This document shows positions 54,172 through 64,000 of a DNA stretch of 64,000 bases, piece after piece; the first letter of the stretch is position 1, and the number at the start of each line of letters is the position of its first letter. The translations under genes were made by a program, and so were the position numbers. Location of the stretch: NCBI GenBank assembly GCA_011799875.1, contig CM022302.1, forward strand, positions 182,954,942 to 183,018,941. Direction: 5' to 3'. The DNA is from Thinopyrum elongatum. Its lineage: Eukaryota; Streptophyta; Magnoliopsida; Poales; Poaceae. The notes under the pieces are model-generated. The model had not been told where the DNA came from. It saw nothing but the letters and a program-made list of their open reading frames with translations, and made no database searches.

Positions 54172-55414
54172 TCTATGCGTAGATGATATGCACGAGTAGA
54201 ACACAAAGAGTTGTGGGCAGTGATAGTCATACTGCTTACCACCAATGTCTTATTTTGATTCGGCGATATTGTGGGATGAAGCAGCCCAGACCAACCTTAC
54301 ATGTCCACGCACATGAGACCGGTTCCACCGGCTGACATGCAACTTGTTTTGCATAAAGGTGGCTGGCAGGTGTCCGTTTCTCCTACTTTAGATGAATCGA
54401 ATTTGACTACGGCTGGTCCTTGAAGAAGGTTAAAATAGCAAACTTGATAATCACTGTTGTGGTTTTGGCGTAGTTAAGAACGGTTCTTGCTAGACGCCCG
54501 TAGCAGCCACGTAAAACTTGCAACAACAAAGTAGATGACGTCTAACTTGTTTTTGCAGGGCATGTTGTGATGTGATATGGTGAAGATATGATGTGATATA
54601 TGTTGATGTATGAGATGATCATGTTTTGTAATATCGACAACTGGTAGGAGCCTTAGGGTTGTCTCTTAATTATTGTATGAAGTGCAAACGCCATGTAATT
54701 GCTTTACTTTATCCCTATGCGTTAGCAATAGGTGTAGAAGCAATAGTTGGCGAGACGGCCCCGACGCAACGATGGAGATCAAGGTGTCGAGCCGGTGACG
54801 ATGGAGATCATGATGATGCTTTGGAGATGGAGATCAAAATCACAAGATGATGATGGCCATATCATGTCACATATTTTGATTGCATGTGATGTTTAACCTT
54901 TATGCATCTTATTTTGCTTAGAACGAGCATTATAAGATGATCCCTTCACTAAATTTCAAGATAAAAGTGTTCTCCCCGAGTATGCACCATTGCCAAAGTT
55001 CATCGTTTCGAAGCACTTCGTGATGATCGGGTGTGATAGACTCTACGTTCACATACAACGGGTGTAAGACAGTTTTGCACATGCAGAATACTTGGGTTAA
55101 ACTTGACGAGCCTAGCATGTACAAACATGGTCTCGGAACACTGCAGACCAAAAGATCGAACATGAGTCATATAGTAGATATGATCAACATGAAGATGTCC
55201 ACCATTGATGACTGCCCCATCTCACGTGATGATTGGACATGGGTTAGTTGATTTGGATCATGTATCACTTAGACAACTTGAGCGATGTTGATTTAAGTGG
55301 GAGTTCATTAGTAATTTGATTAATTGAACTTAATTTATCATGAACTTAGTCTTAATGTCTTTGCAAATTATGTTGTAGTTCAATAGCTTGCGATGTAGGT
55401 TCCCTGTTTTTGAT
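54172..55414 (+). other. Copia-D leader region
   Basis: Long 1.2-kb stretch between PBS and gag without a gene; only short frames. Confidence 0.55.
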
Positions 55415-56212
55415 ATGTTCCTAGAGAAAACTAAGTTGAACGATGATGGTAGCAATAATGCGGACTGGGTCCGTGATCTGAGGATTATCCTCATTGCTGC
55501 ATAGAAGAATTATGTACTTGATGCACCGCTAGGTGACAGACCTATTGCAGGAGCTGATGCAGACGTTATGAACATTTGGCAAAGCTCGATATGATAACTA
55601 CTTGATAGTTTAGTGCGACATGCTTTACGGCTTAGAATCGGGGCTCCAAAGACTTTTTGAACGCCATGGAACATATGAGATGTTCCAAGAGCTGAAATTG
55701 GTATTTCAGGCTTATGCCCGTGTTAAGAGGTATGAGACCTCTGACAAATACTTTGCCTACAAGATGGAGGAGAATAGCTCAGCTAGTGAGCATGTGCTCA
55801 GAATGTCTGGGTACTACAATCGCTTGAATCAAGTGGGAGTTAATATTCCAGATAAGATAGTGATTGGCATAATTCTATAGTACTATCACCAAGCTACTAG
55901 AGCTTCGTGATGAACTATAATATGCAAGGAATGACTAAAATGATTTCCGAGCTCTTCGCGATACTGAAATCAGCGGAGGTAGAAATCAAGAAGAAGCATC
56001 AAGTGTTGATGGTTAACAAGACCACTAGTTTCAAGAAAAAGGGCAAGGGTAAGAAAGGGAACTTCAAGAAGAATGGCAAGCCAGTTGCTACTCCCGCGAA
56101 GAAGCCCAAAGCTGGACCCAAGCCTGAAAATGAGTGCTTCTACTGTGAAGGAAATGGTCACTGGAAGTGGAACTGCCCAAATACTTGGCGGATAAGAAGG
56201 ATGGCAAAGTGA
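55415..56212 (+). pseudogene. Copia-D gag with zinc knuckle
   Basis: Broken frame: NDDGSNNADWVRDLRIILIA, then GLESGLQRLFERHGTYEMFQ and YRLNQ-like gag helices (55620-55880). After a TAG (55878) comes MNYNMQGMTKMISELFAILK, a Lys-rich stretch and the knuckle CFYCEGNGHWKWNC (CX2CX4HX4C) near 56132-56175. Standard Copia capsid-nucleocapsid order. Confidence 0.85.
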
Positions 56213-57832
56213 ACAAAGGTATATTTGATATACATGTTATTGATGTGTACATTACTAGTGTTCATAGTAACCCCTGGGTATTTGATACCGGTTCAGTTGC
56301 TAAGATTAGTAACTCAAAATAGGAGTTGCAGAGTTAACAGAGACTAGTTAAGGGCGAGGTGACGATGTTTGTTGGAAGTATTTCCAAGATTGATATGATC
56401 ACCATCGCACACTCCCTCTACCTTCGGGATTAGTGTTGAGCCTGAATAAATGTTATTTGGTGTTTGCGTTGAGCATGAATATGATTAGATCATGTTTATT
56501 GCAATACGGTTGTTCATTTAAGTTAGAGAATAATTGTTGTTCTGTTGACATGAATAAAACCTTCTATGGTCATCCACCCAATGTAAATGGTTTATTGAAT
56601 CTCGATCGTAGTGATACACATATTCATAATATTGATGCCAAAAGATACAAAGTTGATAATGATAGTGCAACATACTTGTGGCACTGCCGTTTAGGTCATA
56701 TTGGTGTAAAGCACATGAAGAAACTCCATGCGGATGGACTTTTGGAATCACTTGATTATGAATCATTTGATACTTGCGAACCATGCCTCATGGCCAAGAT
56801 GACTAAAACTTTGTTCTCCGGAAGAATGGAGCGAGCTAATGACTTATTGGAAATAATACATACCAATGTATGCGGTCCGATAAGTGTTGAAGCACGCAAC
56901 GGGTATTGTTATTTTCTCACCTTCACAGATGATTTGAGTAGGTATGGGTATATCTACTTGATGAAACACAAGTCTGAAACATTTGAAAAGTTCAAAAAAT
57001 TTCAGAGTGAAGTGGAGAATCATCGTAAACAAGAAAATAAAGTTTCTATGATCTGATCACGGAGATGAATATTTGAGTTACGAGTTTGGCCTTCATTTAA
57101 AACAATGTGGAATTGTTTCACAACGCACGCCACCTGGAACACCACAGCGTAATGGTGTGTCCGAATGTCGTAACCGTACTTTATTAGATATGGTGCGTTC
57201 TATGATGTCTCTTACCGATTTACCACTATCATTTTGGGTTATGCATTAGAGACAGCCGCATTCACGTTAGATAGGGCACCGTCTAAATCCGTTGAGATGA
57301 CACCGTATGAACTGTGGTTTGACAAGAAACCTAAGTTGCCATTTCTTAAAAGTTTGGGGATGCGACGCTTATGTCAAAAGGCTTCAACCTGATAAGCTCG
57401 AACCCAAAGCGGAGAAGTGTATCTTCATAGGATACCCGAAAGAAACTATTGGGTATACCTTCGACCATAGATCCGAAGGCAAAATCTTTGTTGCTAAGAA
57501 TGGGTCCTTTCTAGAGAAGGAGTTTTCTCGAAAGAAGTGAGTGGGAGGAAAGTAGAACTTGATGAGGTAGTTGTACCTTCTCTCAAATTGGAAAGTAGCT
57601 CACCAGGGAAAAATGTTTCCGTGATGCCTACACCAACTAGAGAGGAAGCTAATGATGTTGATCATGAAACTTCAGATCAAGTTACTACTGAACTTCGTAG
57701 GTCGACCAGAACACGTTCCGCACTAGAGTGGTATGGCAATCCTGTCCTGGAAGTCATGTTGTTGGACAACAGCAAACCTATGAACAATGAAGAAACTATG
57801 ATGAGCCCAGATTCCAAAAAAATGGCTTGAGG
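56213..57832 (+). pseudogene. Copia-D protease and integrase
   Basis: Protease motif PWVFDTGSVAKI near 56272-56308. GAG-pre-integrase and HHCC finger: LWHCRLGHIGVKHMKKLHAD and CEPCLMAKMTK (56680-56815). Integrase core: TFTDDLSRYGYIYLMKHKSE (56920), SDHGDEYLSYEFG after a TGA at 57054, GTPQRNGVSE (57137), then VWGCDAYVKRLQPDKLEPKA and the KCIFIGYP motif (57415). At least three stops or shifts (57054, 57240, 57535). Copia order with integrase before RT. Confidence 0.88.
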
Positions 57833-57834
57833 CC

Positions 57835-59100
57835 ATGAAATCTGAGATAGGATCCATGTATGAGAACAAAGTATGGACTTTGGTGGATTTGCCCGATGAT
57901 TGGCAATCCATAAAGAATAAATGGATCTTTAAGAGGAAGATGGATGCTGACGGTAATATCACTGTCTACAAAGCTCGACTTGTTGCAAAAGGTTTTCGAC
58001 AAGTTCAAGGGGTTGACTATGATGAGACTTTCTCACCCATAGCAATGCTTAAGTCTGTCCGAATCATGTTAGCGATTGCCGCATTTTATGAAATCTGGCA
58101 AAAGGATGTCAAAAACCTTGCGTTCCTTAACGGGTTTCTTGAGGAAGAGTTGTATATGATGCAACCGGAAGTTTTTGTCGATCCTAAAGGTGCTAACAAA
58201 ATGTGCAAGCTCCAGCGATCCATCAATGGACTGGTGCAAGCATCTCAGAGTTGGAATATACACTTTGATGAGGTGATCAAAGCATATGGTTTTATACAGA
58301 CTTACGGTGAAGCCTGTATTTACAAGAAAGTGAGTGGGAGCTCTATAGAATTTCTGATATTATATGTGGATGACATATTTTTGATTGGAAATGATATAGA
58401 ATTTCTGGATAGCATAAAAGGATACTTGAATAAGAATTTTTCAATGAAAGACCTCGGTGAAGCTGCTTATATATTGGGCATCAAGATCTATAGGGATAGA
58501 TCGAGACTCTTAATAGGACTTTCACAAAGCACATACCTTGACAAAGTTTTGAAGAAGTTCAAAATGGATCAGTCAAAGAAAGGGTTCTTGCCTGTGTTAC
58601 AAGGTGTGAAGTTGAGTAAAACTCAAAGCCCGACCACGGCAAAAGATAGAGAGAGAATGAAAGTCATTCCCTATGCCTTAGCCATAGGTTCTATAAAGTA
58701 TGCCATGCTATGTACCAGACCAGTTGTGTGCCTTGCCATGAATTTGGCAAGGGGGTACAATAGTGATCCAGGAGTGGTTCACTGGACAACGGTCAAAATT
58801 ATCCTTAGGTACCTTAAAGAGGACTAAGGAAATGTTTCTCAGTTATGGAGGTGATAAAGAGTTCATCATAAAGGGTTACGTCGATGCAAGCTTTGACACC
58901 GATTCGGATGACTCTGAGTCTCAATCTAGATACGTATTGAAAGTGGGAGCAATTAGCTAGAGTAGCTCCATGCAGAGCATTGTAGACATAGAAATTTGCA
59001 AAATACATACAGATCTGAATGTGGTAGACCCGTTGACTAAACTTCTCTCACAAGCAAAATATGATCACACCTTAGTACTCTTTCGGTGTTAATCACATGG
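57835..59100 (+). pseudogene. Copia-D reverse transcriptase and truncated RNase H
   Basis: The RT frame 57835-58827 is open for 330 codons: WTLVDLP, NKWIFKRKMDADGNITVYKA, RLVAKGFRQVQGVDYDETFS and the catalytic YVDD (LYVDDIFLIGND, 58358-58393). After a stop and shift at 58825, RNase H begins (GYVDASFDTDSDDSESQSRY) and jumps near 58985 to its very end (IHTDLNVVDPLTKLL). The central RNase H is deleted. Confidence 0.9.
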
Positions 59101-59212
59101 CGTCGTGAACTAGATTTTTGACTCTAGTAAACTCTTTGGGTGTTGGTCACATGGCGATGTGAACTATGGGTGTTAATCACATGGTGATGTGAACTAGATT
59201 ATTGAGTCTAGT

Positions 59213-59225
59213 GCAAGTGGGAGAC
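59213..59225 (+). promoter_or_regulatory. Copia-D polypurine tract
   Basis: GCAAGTGGGAGAC immediately before the 3' LTR. Confidence 0.8.
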
Positions 59226-61003
59226 TGAAGGAAATATGCCCTAGAGGCAATAATAAAGTTGTTATTTTATATTTCCTTATTCATGATAAAGGTTTATTAT
59301 TCATGCTAGAATTGTATTGATCAGAAACTTAAATACATGTGTGAATACATAAACAAATACCGTGTCCCTAGTAAGCCTCTACTAGACTAGCTCGTTGATC
59401 AAAGATGATTAAGGTTTCCTAACCATAGACATGAGTTGTCATTTGATAACAGGATCACATCATTAGGAGAATGATGTGATGGAGAAGACCCATCCGTTAG
59501 CTTAGCATATGATCGTTCATTTTTATTGCTACTTCTTTCTTAATGTCAAATACATGTTCCTTCGACTATGAGATTATGCAACTCCCGGATACCGGAGGAA
59601 TACCTTGTGAGCTATCAAATGTCACAACATAACTGGGTGATCATAAAGATGCTCTATAGGTATCTCCGAAGGTGTTTGTTGAGTTGGCTTAGATCGAGAT
59701 TACGATTTGTCTCTCCGTGTATCAGAGAGGTATCTCTGGGCCCTCTCGGTAATACACATCATTACAAGCTTGAAAGCAAAGTAACTAAGGAGTTAGTTAC
59801 GAGATGATGTATTGTGGAACGAGTAAAGAGACTTGCCGGTAACGAGATCGAACTAGGTATGAAGATACCGACGATCGAATCTCGGGAAAGTAACATACCG
59901 ACAGACAAAGGGAATTACGTATGTTGTCATAATGTTTGACCGATAAAGATCTTCGTAGAATATGTAGGAGCCAATATGGGCATCCAGGTTTTGCTATTGG
60001 TTATTAACCGGAGAGGTGTCTCGGTCATGTCTACATAGTTCTCGAACCCGTAGGGTCCGCACGCTTAACGTTCGTTGACGATAGAGTGTTATTTGAGTTA
60101 TATGATTTGGTGACCGAATGTTGTTTGGAGTCCCGGATGAGATCATGGACATGACGAGGAGCTCCGGAATGGTGTGGAGGTAAAGATTGATATATAGGAC
60201 GATGATATTCAGACACCGGAAGAGTTTCGGAGTGCACCGGGTAGTTATCGGATCGCCGGAAGGGGTTCCGGACACCCCCGCGAGGTCTATTGGCCTAATG
60301 GGCCAAGGGGAGAGACACACCAACCCACAAGAGGGCTGGTGCGCCCCTCTCCCTAGCCACCGGCCCTAGGGAAGGAAAGGGAGGAGGGCTAGCCCCTCCT
60401 GCCTTCCCCTCCTCATGGGAGAAAGGAAAGGGGTGGGGGCGCCACCCTCCCCTACCTTTCCCAACGCGCCTAAAAAGGTAAGGGTGGGGCGTGGCTACGG
60501 GCAGGAGCCCAAGTGGGATTCAGGCCCACTTGGGGCACCTCCTAGCTTCCTCCTCTCTCCCCTACCTATATATATGTGGGAGGGGGCGCCACACAAAGCC
60601 ATGACAATCTCTTAGCCGTGTGCGGCGCCCCTCTCCACAGTTTCGTCCCTCGGTCATATTTTCGTAGTGCTTAGGCGAAGCCTTGCGGAGATTGCATCAC
60701 CACCACCGTCACCACGCTGTCGTGCTGCCGGAACTCATCCACTACTTCGTCATCTTGCTGGATCAAGAAGGCGAGGACGTCACCGAGCTGAACGTGTGCT
60801 GAACGTGGAGGTGCCGTACGTTCGGTACTCGATCGGTTGAATCGCGAAGAAGTTCAACTACATCAACCACGTTACTAAATGCTTCCGCTTACGGTCTACG
60901 AGGGTACGTAGACAAACTCTCCCCTCTCGTTGCTATGCATCTCCATGGATAGATCTTGCGTGTGCGTAGAATTTTTTTGTTTTCCATGCAACGTTTCGCA
61001 ACA
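59226..61003 (+). repeat. Copia-D 3' LTR
   Basis: 1778 bp, TGAAGGAAATATGCC to CGCAACA, followed by CTTTT. Confidence 0.92.
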
Positions 61004-61008
61004 CTTTT

Positions 61009-61764
61009 GTCTTCAATCCATCGATAAATTTACTTGAGGCTATATTTTTATTCACCACATGATATGTGTTTTGCTTGGAGCGTCTTGTATTATATGAGTC
61101 TTTGCTTTTTAGTTTGCCACAATCATCCTTGCTGTACACACCTTTTGAGAGGGACACACATTAATCGTGAATTTATTAGAATACTCTATGTGCTTCACTT
61201 ATATCTTTTGAGCTAGGTAGTTGCTCTAGTGCTTCACTTATATCTTTTTAGGGCACGACGGTAGTTTTATTTTGTAGAAATTGATGAACTCTCATGCTTC
61301 ACTTATATTATTTTGAGAGTCTTAAAAATAGTATGGCAATTTGCTTAGGTTATGAATTTGGTCCTAATATGATGGGTATCCAAGAGGGATATAATAAAAA
61401 CTTTCATAAAGATCATTGAATATATGAGAAGTTTGATTCCTTGCATTTGTTTTGAGATATAAAGATAGTGATATTAGATTCATGCTAGAGATTAATTGTG
61501 GATTAGTAGAAATACTAATGTTATAGTTTGTGATTTCCGAAGCATGCACGTATGGTCTATTGTTATCCGATGAATTTAGAGCATCATTTATTTTTTATTG
61601 TCTTTCTTACGAGTGGCAGTCGGGGATCAGCGATGGTCTTTTCCTACCAATCTATCCCCTAGGAGCATGCATATTAGTACTTTGCTTCGATGGTTAATAA
61701 TTTTTTGCAATAAGTATGTGAGTTCTTTATGACTAATGTTGATTCCATGGATTATACTCACTCT
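61009..61764 (+). other. E4 3' region, second part
   Basis: Collinear with E1 6930-7600: GCTTGGAGCGTCTTGTATTA, three to four TGCTTCACTTATAT repeats (61190-61320), GGATATAATAAAAACTTTCA. Non-coding. Confidence 0.75.
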
Positions 61765-62460
61765 CACTACTGCAGGATGCTGCTAACGCGACACTACGAT
61801 CGGAGACCCTTTGACAAAACTGTGTGTGATGCATTAATCACAAACGGTGATGTAAAAAACTGTCAAAAAAGATGCAAAACGTTTGTGATGAAGGATACAT
61901 CAAACACGGTTCAGATTTTAGTTGCGTGTGCGATGTGGGGCATATAGTTGATCCATACAAACTGTTTGCGATGAGACAACAACAGAAACGGGCATCCATA
62001 TCAAGGTGTGTGCGATATACGGCATACAATTTTCTTTGATGAAGTGTTTCTATTAGGGAATTCAACAGAAATGGTTAGCCAGATCAAGGTGTGTGTGATA
62101 TACGGCATACGGTTCACTCGAACGAACTGTTTTCGATTAGGGAACATAACAGAAACGATTCAACTTAACAAGATGTGTGTGATATGCGGCATACAGTTCA
62201 CATAGATGAACTGTTTGCGATAAGCCAAAAGAACACAAACGATTCGTGTAAACAAGATGTGTGTGACACGTGGCAAACAGCCCACTCGGATGAACCGTTT
62301 GCGATGAGAAATTATAACACAGACGGTTACTACAGTTAATTCGTGTGTGATTCTGTGTGTAAAAAAAAACTTTGAAAAATGCAAACTAGTTGCTTGCGGT
62401 GGCTAGGAGTATCGCACACGATGCGTCTGCGAGTACTCGTATGCGATGATTAGTAATTTA
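61765..62460. repeat. CACTA-2 subterminal repeats
   Basis: Five to six copies of a roughly 70-90-bp unit with GTGTGTGATATRCGGCATAC, AGTTCAC..GATGAACTGTTT and GCGATNAG. Confidence 0.8.
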
Positions 62461-62625
62461 CACATACGTTTCCTTATGTTAACACTTTTGTGATAGATAA
62501 CACGTGACACCACGTACGGTATTCGGGTTGTGTGCTCCACTTAGTCTTCCCGCGCTCCAGCGAATGCTTCCCGCGCTCCACATGGGTGAATTGTAAAATC
62601 CCCAATCCCCTGGCCAGCTGCTAGC

Positions 62626-62633
62626 TATAAATA
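62626..62633 (+). promoter_or_regulatory. CACTA-2 cargo gene TATA box
   Basis: TATAAATA in AGCTATAAATAACC, about 100 bp before the cargo frame. A short upstream ORF (ATG 62643) ends after ten codons. Confidence 0.5.
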
Positions 62634-62728
62634 ACCACAACAATGGCCGCCTCCGGCAACTCGCTATTGATCTAGTTGCTAGCTAGTTACCCACACATAC
62701 CGGCATACCCCCAACGGCCGACGACGGG

Positions 62729-63328
62729 ATGTAGTCGCGCGACGGCGGAATCAAGGCTGAAGGCACGATGGTCGGCTTGGCGGTCGATGGCCATGTCGCT
62801 GCATCTCCCGACGATGGCCAGATGAAGCAGGAAACATGGTACGAGCAAGCCGCCAGGTTAGCCAGGGTCGTCCTAAAAGCGGACAGGGATCGCAAGCGGG
62901 CGATACTGCTAGCTCGGCGCAGAGTGCGGCGGATGGTACGGGTGGCGGAGTAGGGACCTCGACGACGCAAGGACAACTGCAGCAGTGGCGGCCGCCGCAC
63001 AAGGCGCGAGCTTATATCCCAGATGGAGGAGGGCGCAGTGCCGGAAGTCACCGGGGCATGCCTGGGGGCCGTCACAACAGCCCTGGCGAGATCCAACGTC
63101 GTCTCGCCGGACGTCGCAGGGGCAGACCCGGTGATCGTGGTAACCCTATTGAGCGCTACACCTGAGGTAGTACCGGTGATTCCCGATGTCGAGTCTGCCC
63201 CAGCATCAATCGATCCAGGTGTGTAGGTCATCGACTTGGCGGCCTCTGCTCCCACTGAGCCCATGATAGACACGCTGATGGATGATGACTGCTGTGCGTG
63301 CTGGGTTAGCGTCAGGTGCATAGTGTAG
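62729..63328 (+). pseudogene. CACTA-2 cargo gene of unknown function, three in-frame TAG
   Basis: One frame from ATG 62729 to TAG 63326, interrupted by TAG at 62732, 62951 and 63224, without frameshift. Parts: KAEGTMVGLAVDGHVAASPD; a basic helix ETWYEQAARLARVVLKADRD, RKRAILLARRRVRR; then EEGAVPEVTGACLGAVTTAL and Pro/Val-rich sequence; then an acidic end TEPMIDTLMDDDC. No family recognised. Composition resembles the CACTA-1 cargo proteins, but I see no direct homology. Confidence 0.45.
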
Positions 63329-63844
63329 CCCTTTTGTGTGCGCGTGGTTTGTTATATTCTTGTAAATTAGCAATATATATATACTCAATTGATTTCTTCA
63401 TGCATGTCAAATATGTCAATTGTATGGGCTGGCCTGTCTGTATATTATCTGAATCTGCAATATGGACAATTAATATGCAAATGCCTTCTGGACATCGGTG
63501 CTGATCACCACGACAAAAACATGGACGTCCTCTACTCTACCGCTCTACCGGGCACACGCTTAAACTCAATGAACAGTGTATGATACTAATACTTTCCATG
63601 AAAATTTAAGAACTTGGCTAACAACATTTGAGTAACATATATATATTGGTTACACTATTCGACAAAAGGAGGATCTTCGTAACACGGTTTTGACAACCAT
63701 ATGGTCCATATCTACATACTTAACATAGTAATAACTATCACATTTTAAGAGACTAAGGGCCAACAACCATATGGTCCATATCTACATACTTAACATAGTA
63801 ACAGCTAGCACATTTTAAGAGGCTGAGGGCCAACAACCACAACT
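63329..63844. repeat. CACTA-2 non-coding stretch with 70-bp tandem repeat
   Basis: AT-rich, no gene. At 63694-63835 the unit CAACCATATGGTCCATATCT..TTAAGAGRCT.AGGGC occurs twice with a 70-bp period and a third partial copy. Confidence 0.65.
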
Positions 63845-64000
63845 ATCCGCTGGAAGCAGCTTGATCACGGCGACTCGGCATCTCATCAATGAAAAGGAAG
63901 AACCCTCCTGTGCCTTGGTAGAGCATGCGTAGAACAATGGCTCCAATTTTCCAATATGGATGCATTGCCATGACAAGCGAGAACTTGTTAATTTGAATGG
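63845..64000 (-). CDS. Possible C-terminal coding segment, continues past the edge
   Basis: The minus strand is open from 64000 to a TAG at 63847-63845. It reads NKFSLVMAMHPYWKIGAIVL, RMLYQGTGGFFLFIDEMPSR and RDQAASSG. Balanced, protein-like composition with a hydrophobic middle. Not recognised; could be the last exon of a CACTA-2 gene. Confidence 0.3.

Larger units (their letters stand above)
52378..61003 (+). mobile_element. Copia-D: full-length BARE-1/Angela/WIS-like Copia element
   Basis: CTTTT at 52373-52377 and 61004-61008. LTRs 52378-54154 and 59226-61003. Interior with gag, zinc knuckle, protease, integrase, RT and a deleted RNase H, all broken. The LTR tip TGAAGGAAATATGCCCTAGA recalls BARE-1/Angela but has AAGG where those have TTGG. 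The element lies inside the E4 3' region. Confidence 0.93.
48450..61764 (+). mobile_element. E4: single-ORF LTR element, 3' end missing
   Basis: 5' LTR 48450-50024, decayed PBS (50036-50054), broken ORF (50283-51629), 3' region 51630-52377 and, after Copia-D, 61009-61764. CACTA-2 cuts it at 61765. The left flank GGGTT (48445-48449) is the expected target-site copy. The order matches E2. No gag-pol. Confidence 0.82.
61765..64000. mobile_element. CACTA-2: left part of a second CACTA element
   Basis: Starts CACTACTGCAGG at 61765, preceded by TCT (61762-61764, expected 3-bp duplication). Its left arm matches the reverse complement of the CACTA-1 right arm (GATGCATTAATCACAAACGG shared), so both belong to one family in opposite orientation. 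It runs off the right edge. Confidence 0.85.

Noticed and set aside
28174..63226. Programmed TAG readthrough or recoding
   Set aside because: Methylation-driven CAG to TAG decay explains the same pattern with fewer assumptions; kept only as a test.
1..64000. tRNA or rRNA genes and intact host protein genes
   Set aside because: None recognised; all coding-like sequence lies within transposable elements.

Overview
The window is intergenic DNA from a large cereal genome, almost certainly Triticeae (wheat, Aegilops, barley or rye). It is nearly 100% transposable elements. The lineage call rests on the BARE-1/Angela/WIS-type Copia LTR tip (GGAAATATGCCCTAGAGGCA), the Gypsy primer-binding sites of the TGGCGCCGTTGCCGGGGAG type, CACTA elements ending CACTACTGCAGG, and split plant-type genes. 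I see no intact host gene, no tRNA or rRNA gene and no CRISPR array.

Layout (E0 to E4, Copia-A/C/D, Gypsy-B and CACTA-1/2 are labels used only here). 1-3125: E0, minus-strand Gypsy (RT start, protease, gag, PBS, 5' LTR) running off the left edge. It cuts Copia-A (3126-5880, minus), which itself cuts E1 (5881-8627, plus). 8628-8700 and 44462-45448 are two halves of one old target containing a LINE remnant. The target is split by E3 (8701-44456, minus strand, target-site duplication TACCA at both ends). E3 carries three later insertions: E2 (9936-17496, full length) in its 3' LTR; Gypsy-B (21139-29729, duplication TAATA) in its only ORF; and CACTA-1 (31511-43664, duplication ATA) in its 5' LTR. 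To the right lie Copia-C (45449-47895), a class II fragment (47896-48444), and E4 (48450-61764, plus). E4 is split by Copia-D (52378-61003, duplication CTTTT) and cut by CACTA-2 (61765 to the right edge).

Three things stand out. (1) E1, E2, E3 and E4 belong to one lineage of LTR elements that carry no gag-pol but share one unrecognised acidic ORF, two conserved stem-loops, repeated copies of the polypurine-tract block (also inside the ORF) and a repeat array. They look like a cis-equipped non-autonomous system served in trans by an E0-like Gypsy element. (2) CACTA-1 has no recognisable transposase but carries a row of small genes: a spliced B3-domain gene, a SIM-ended protein, an Ala-rich helical protein, a Pro/Ala-rich protein, a coiled-coil protein and a DEDDy 3'-5' exonuclease with all catalytic residues kept. 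(3) Gypsy-B carries an antisense B3-like ORF 3' of pol. Nearly all in-frame stops in these reading frames are TAG with no indels, as expected from CHG-methylated CAG decaying to TAG.

The elements do not form a pathway. They are a time-ordered stack, and the order can be read from which element interrupts which. All calls come from reading the sequence by eye; family resemblances are from memory and no database was searched.
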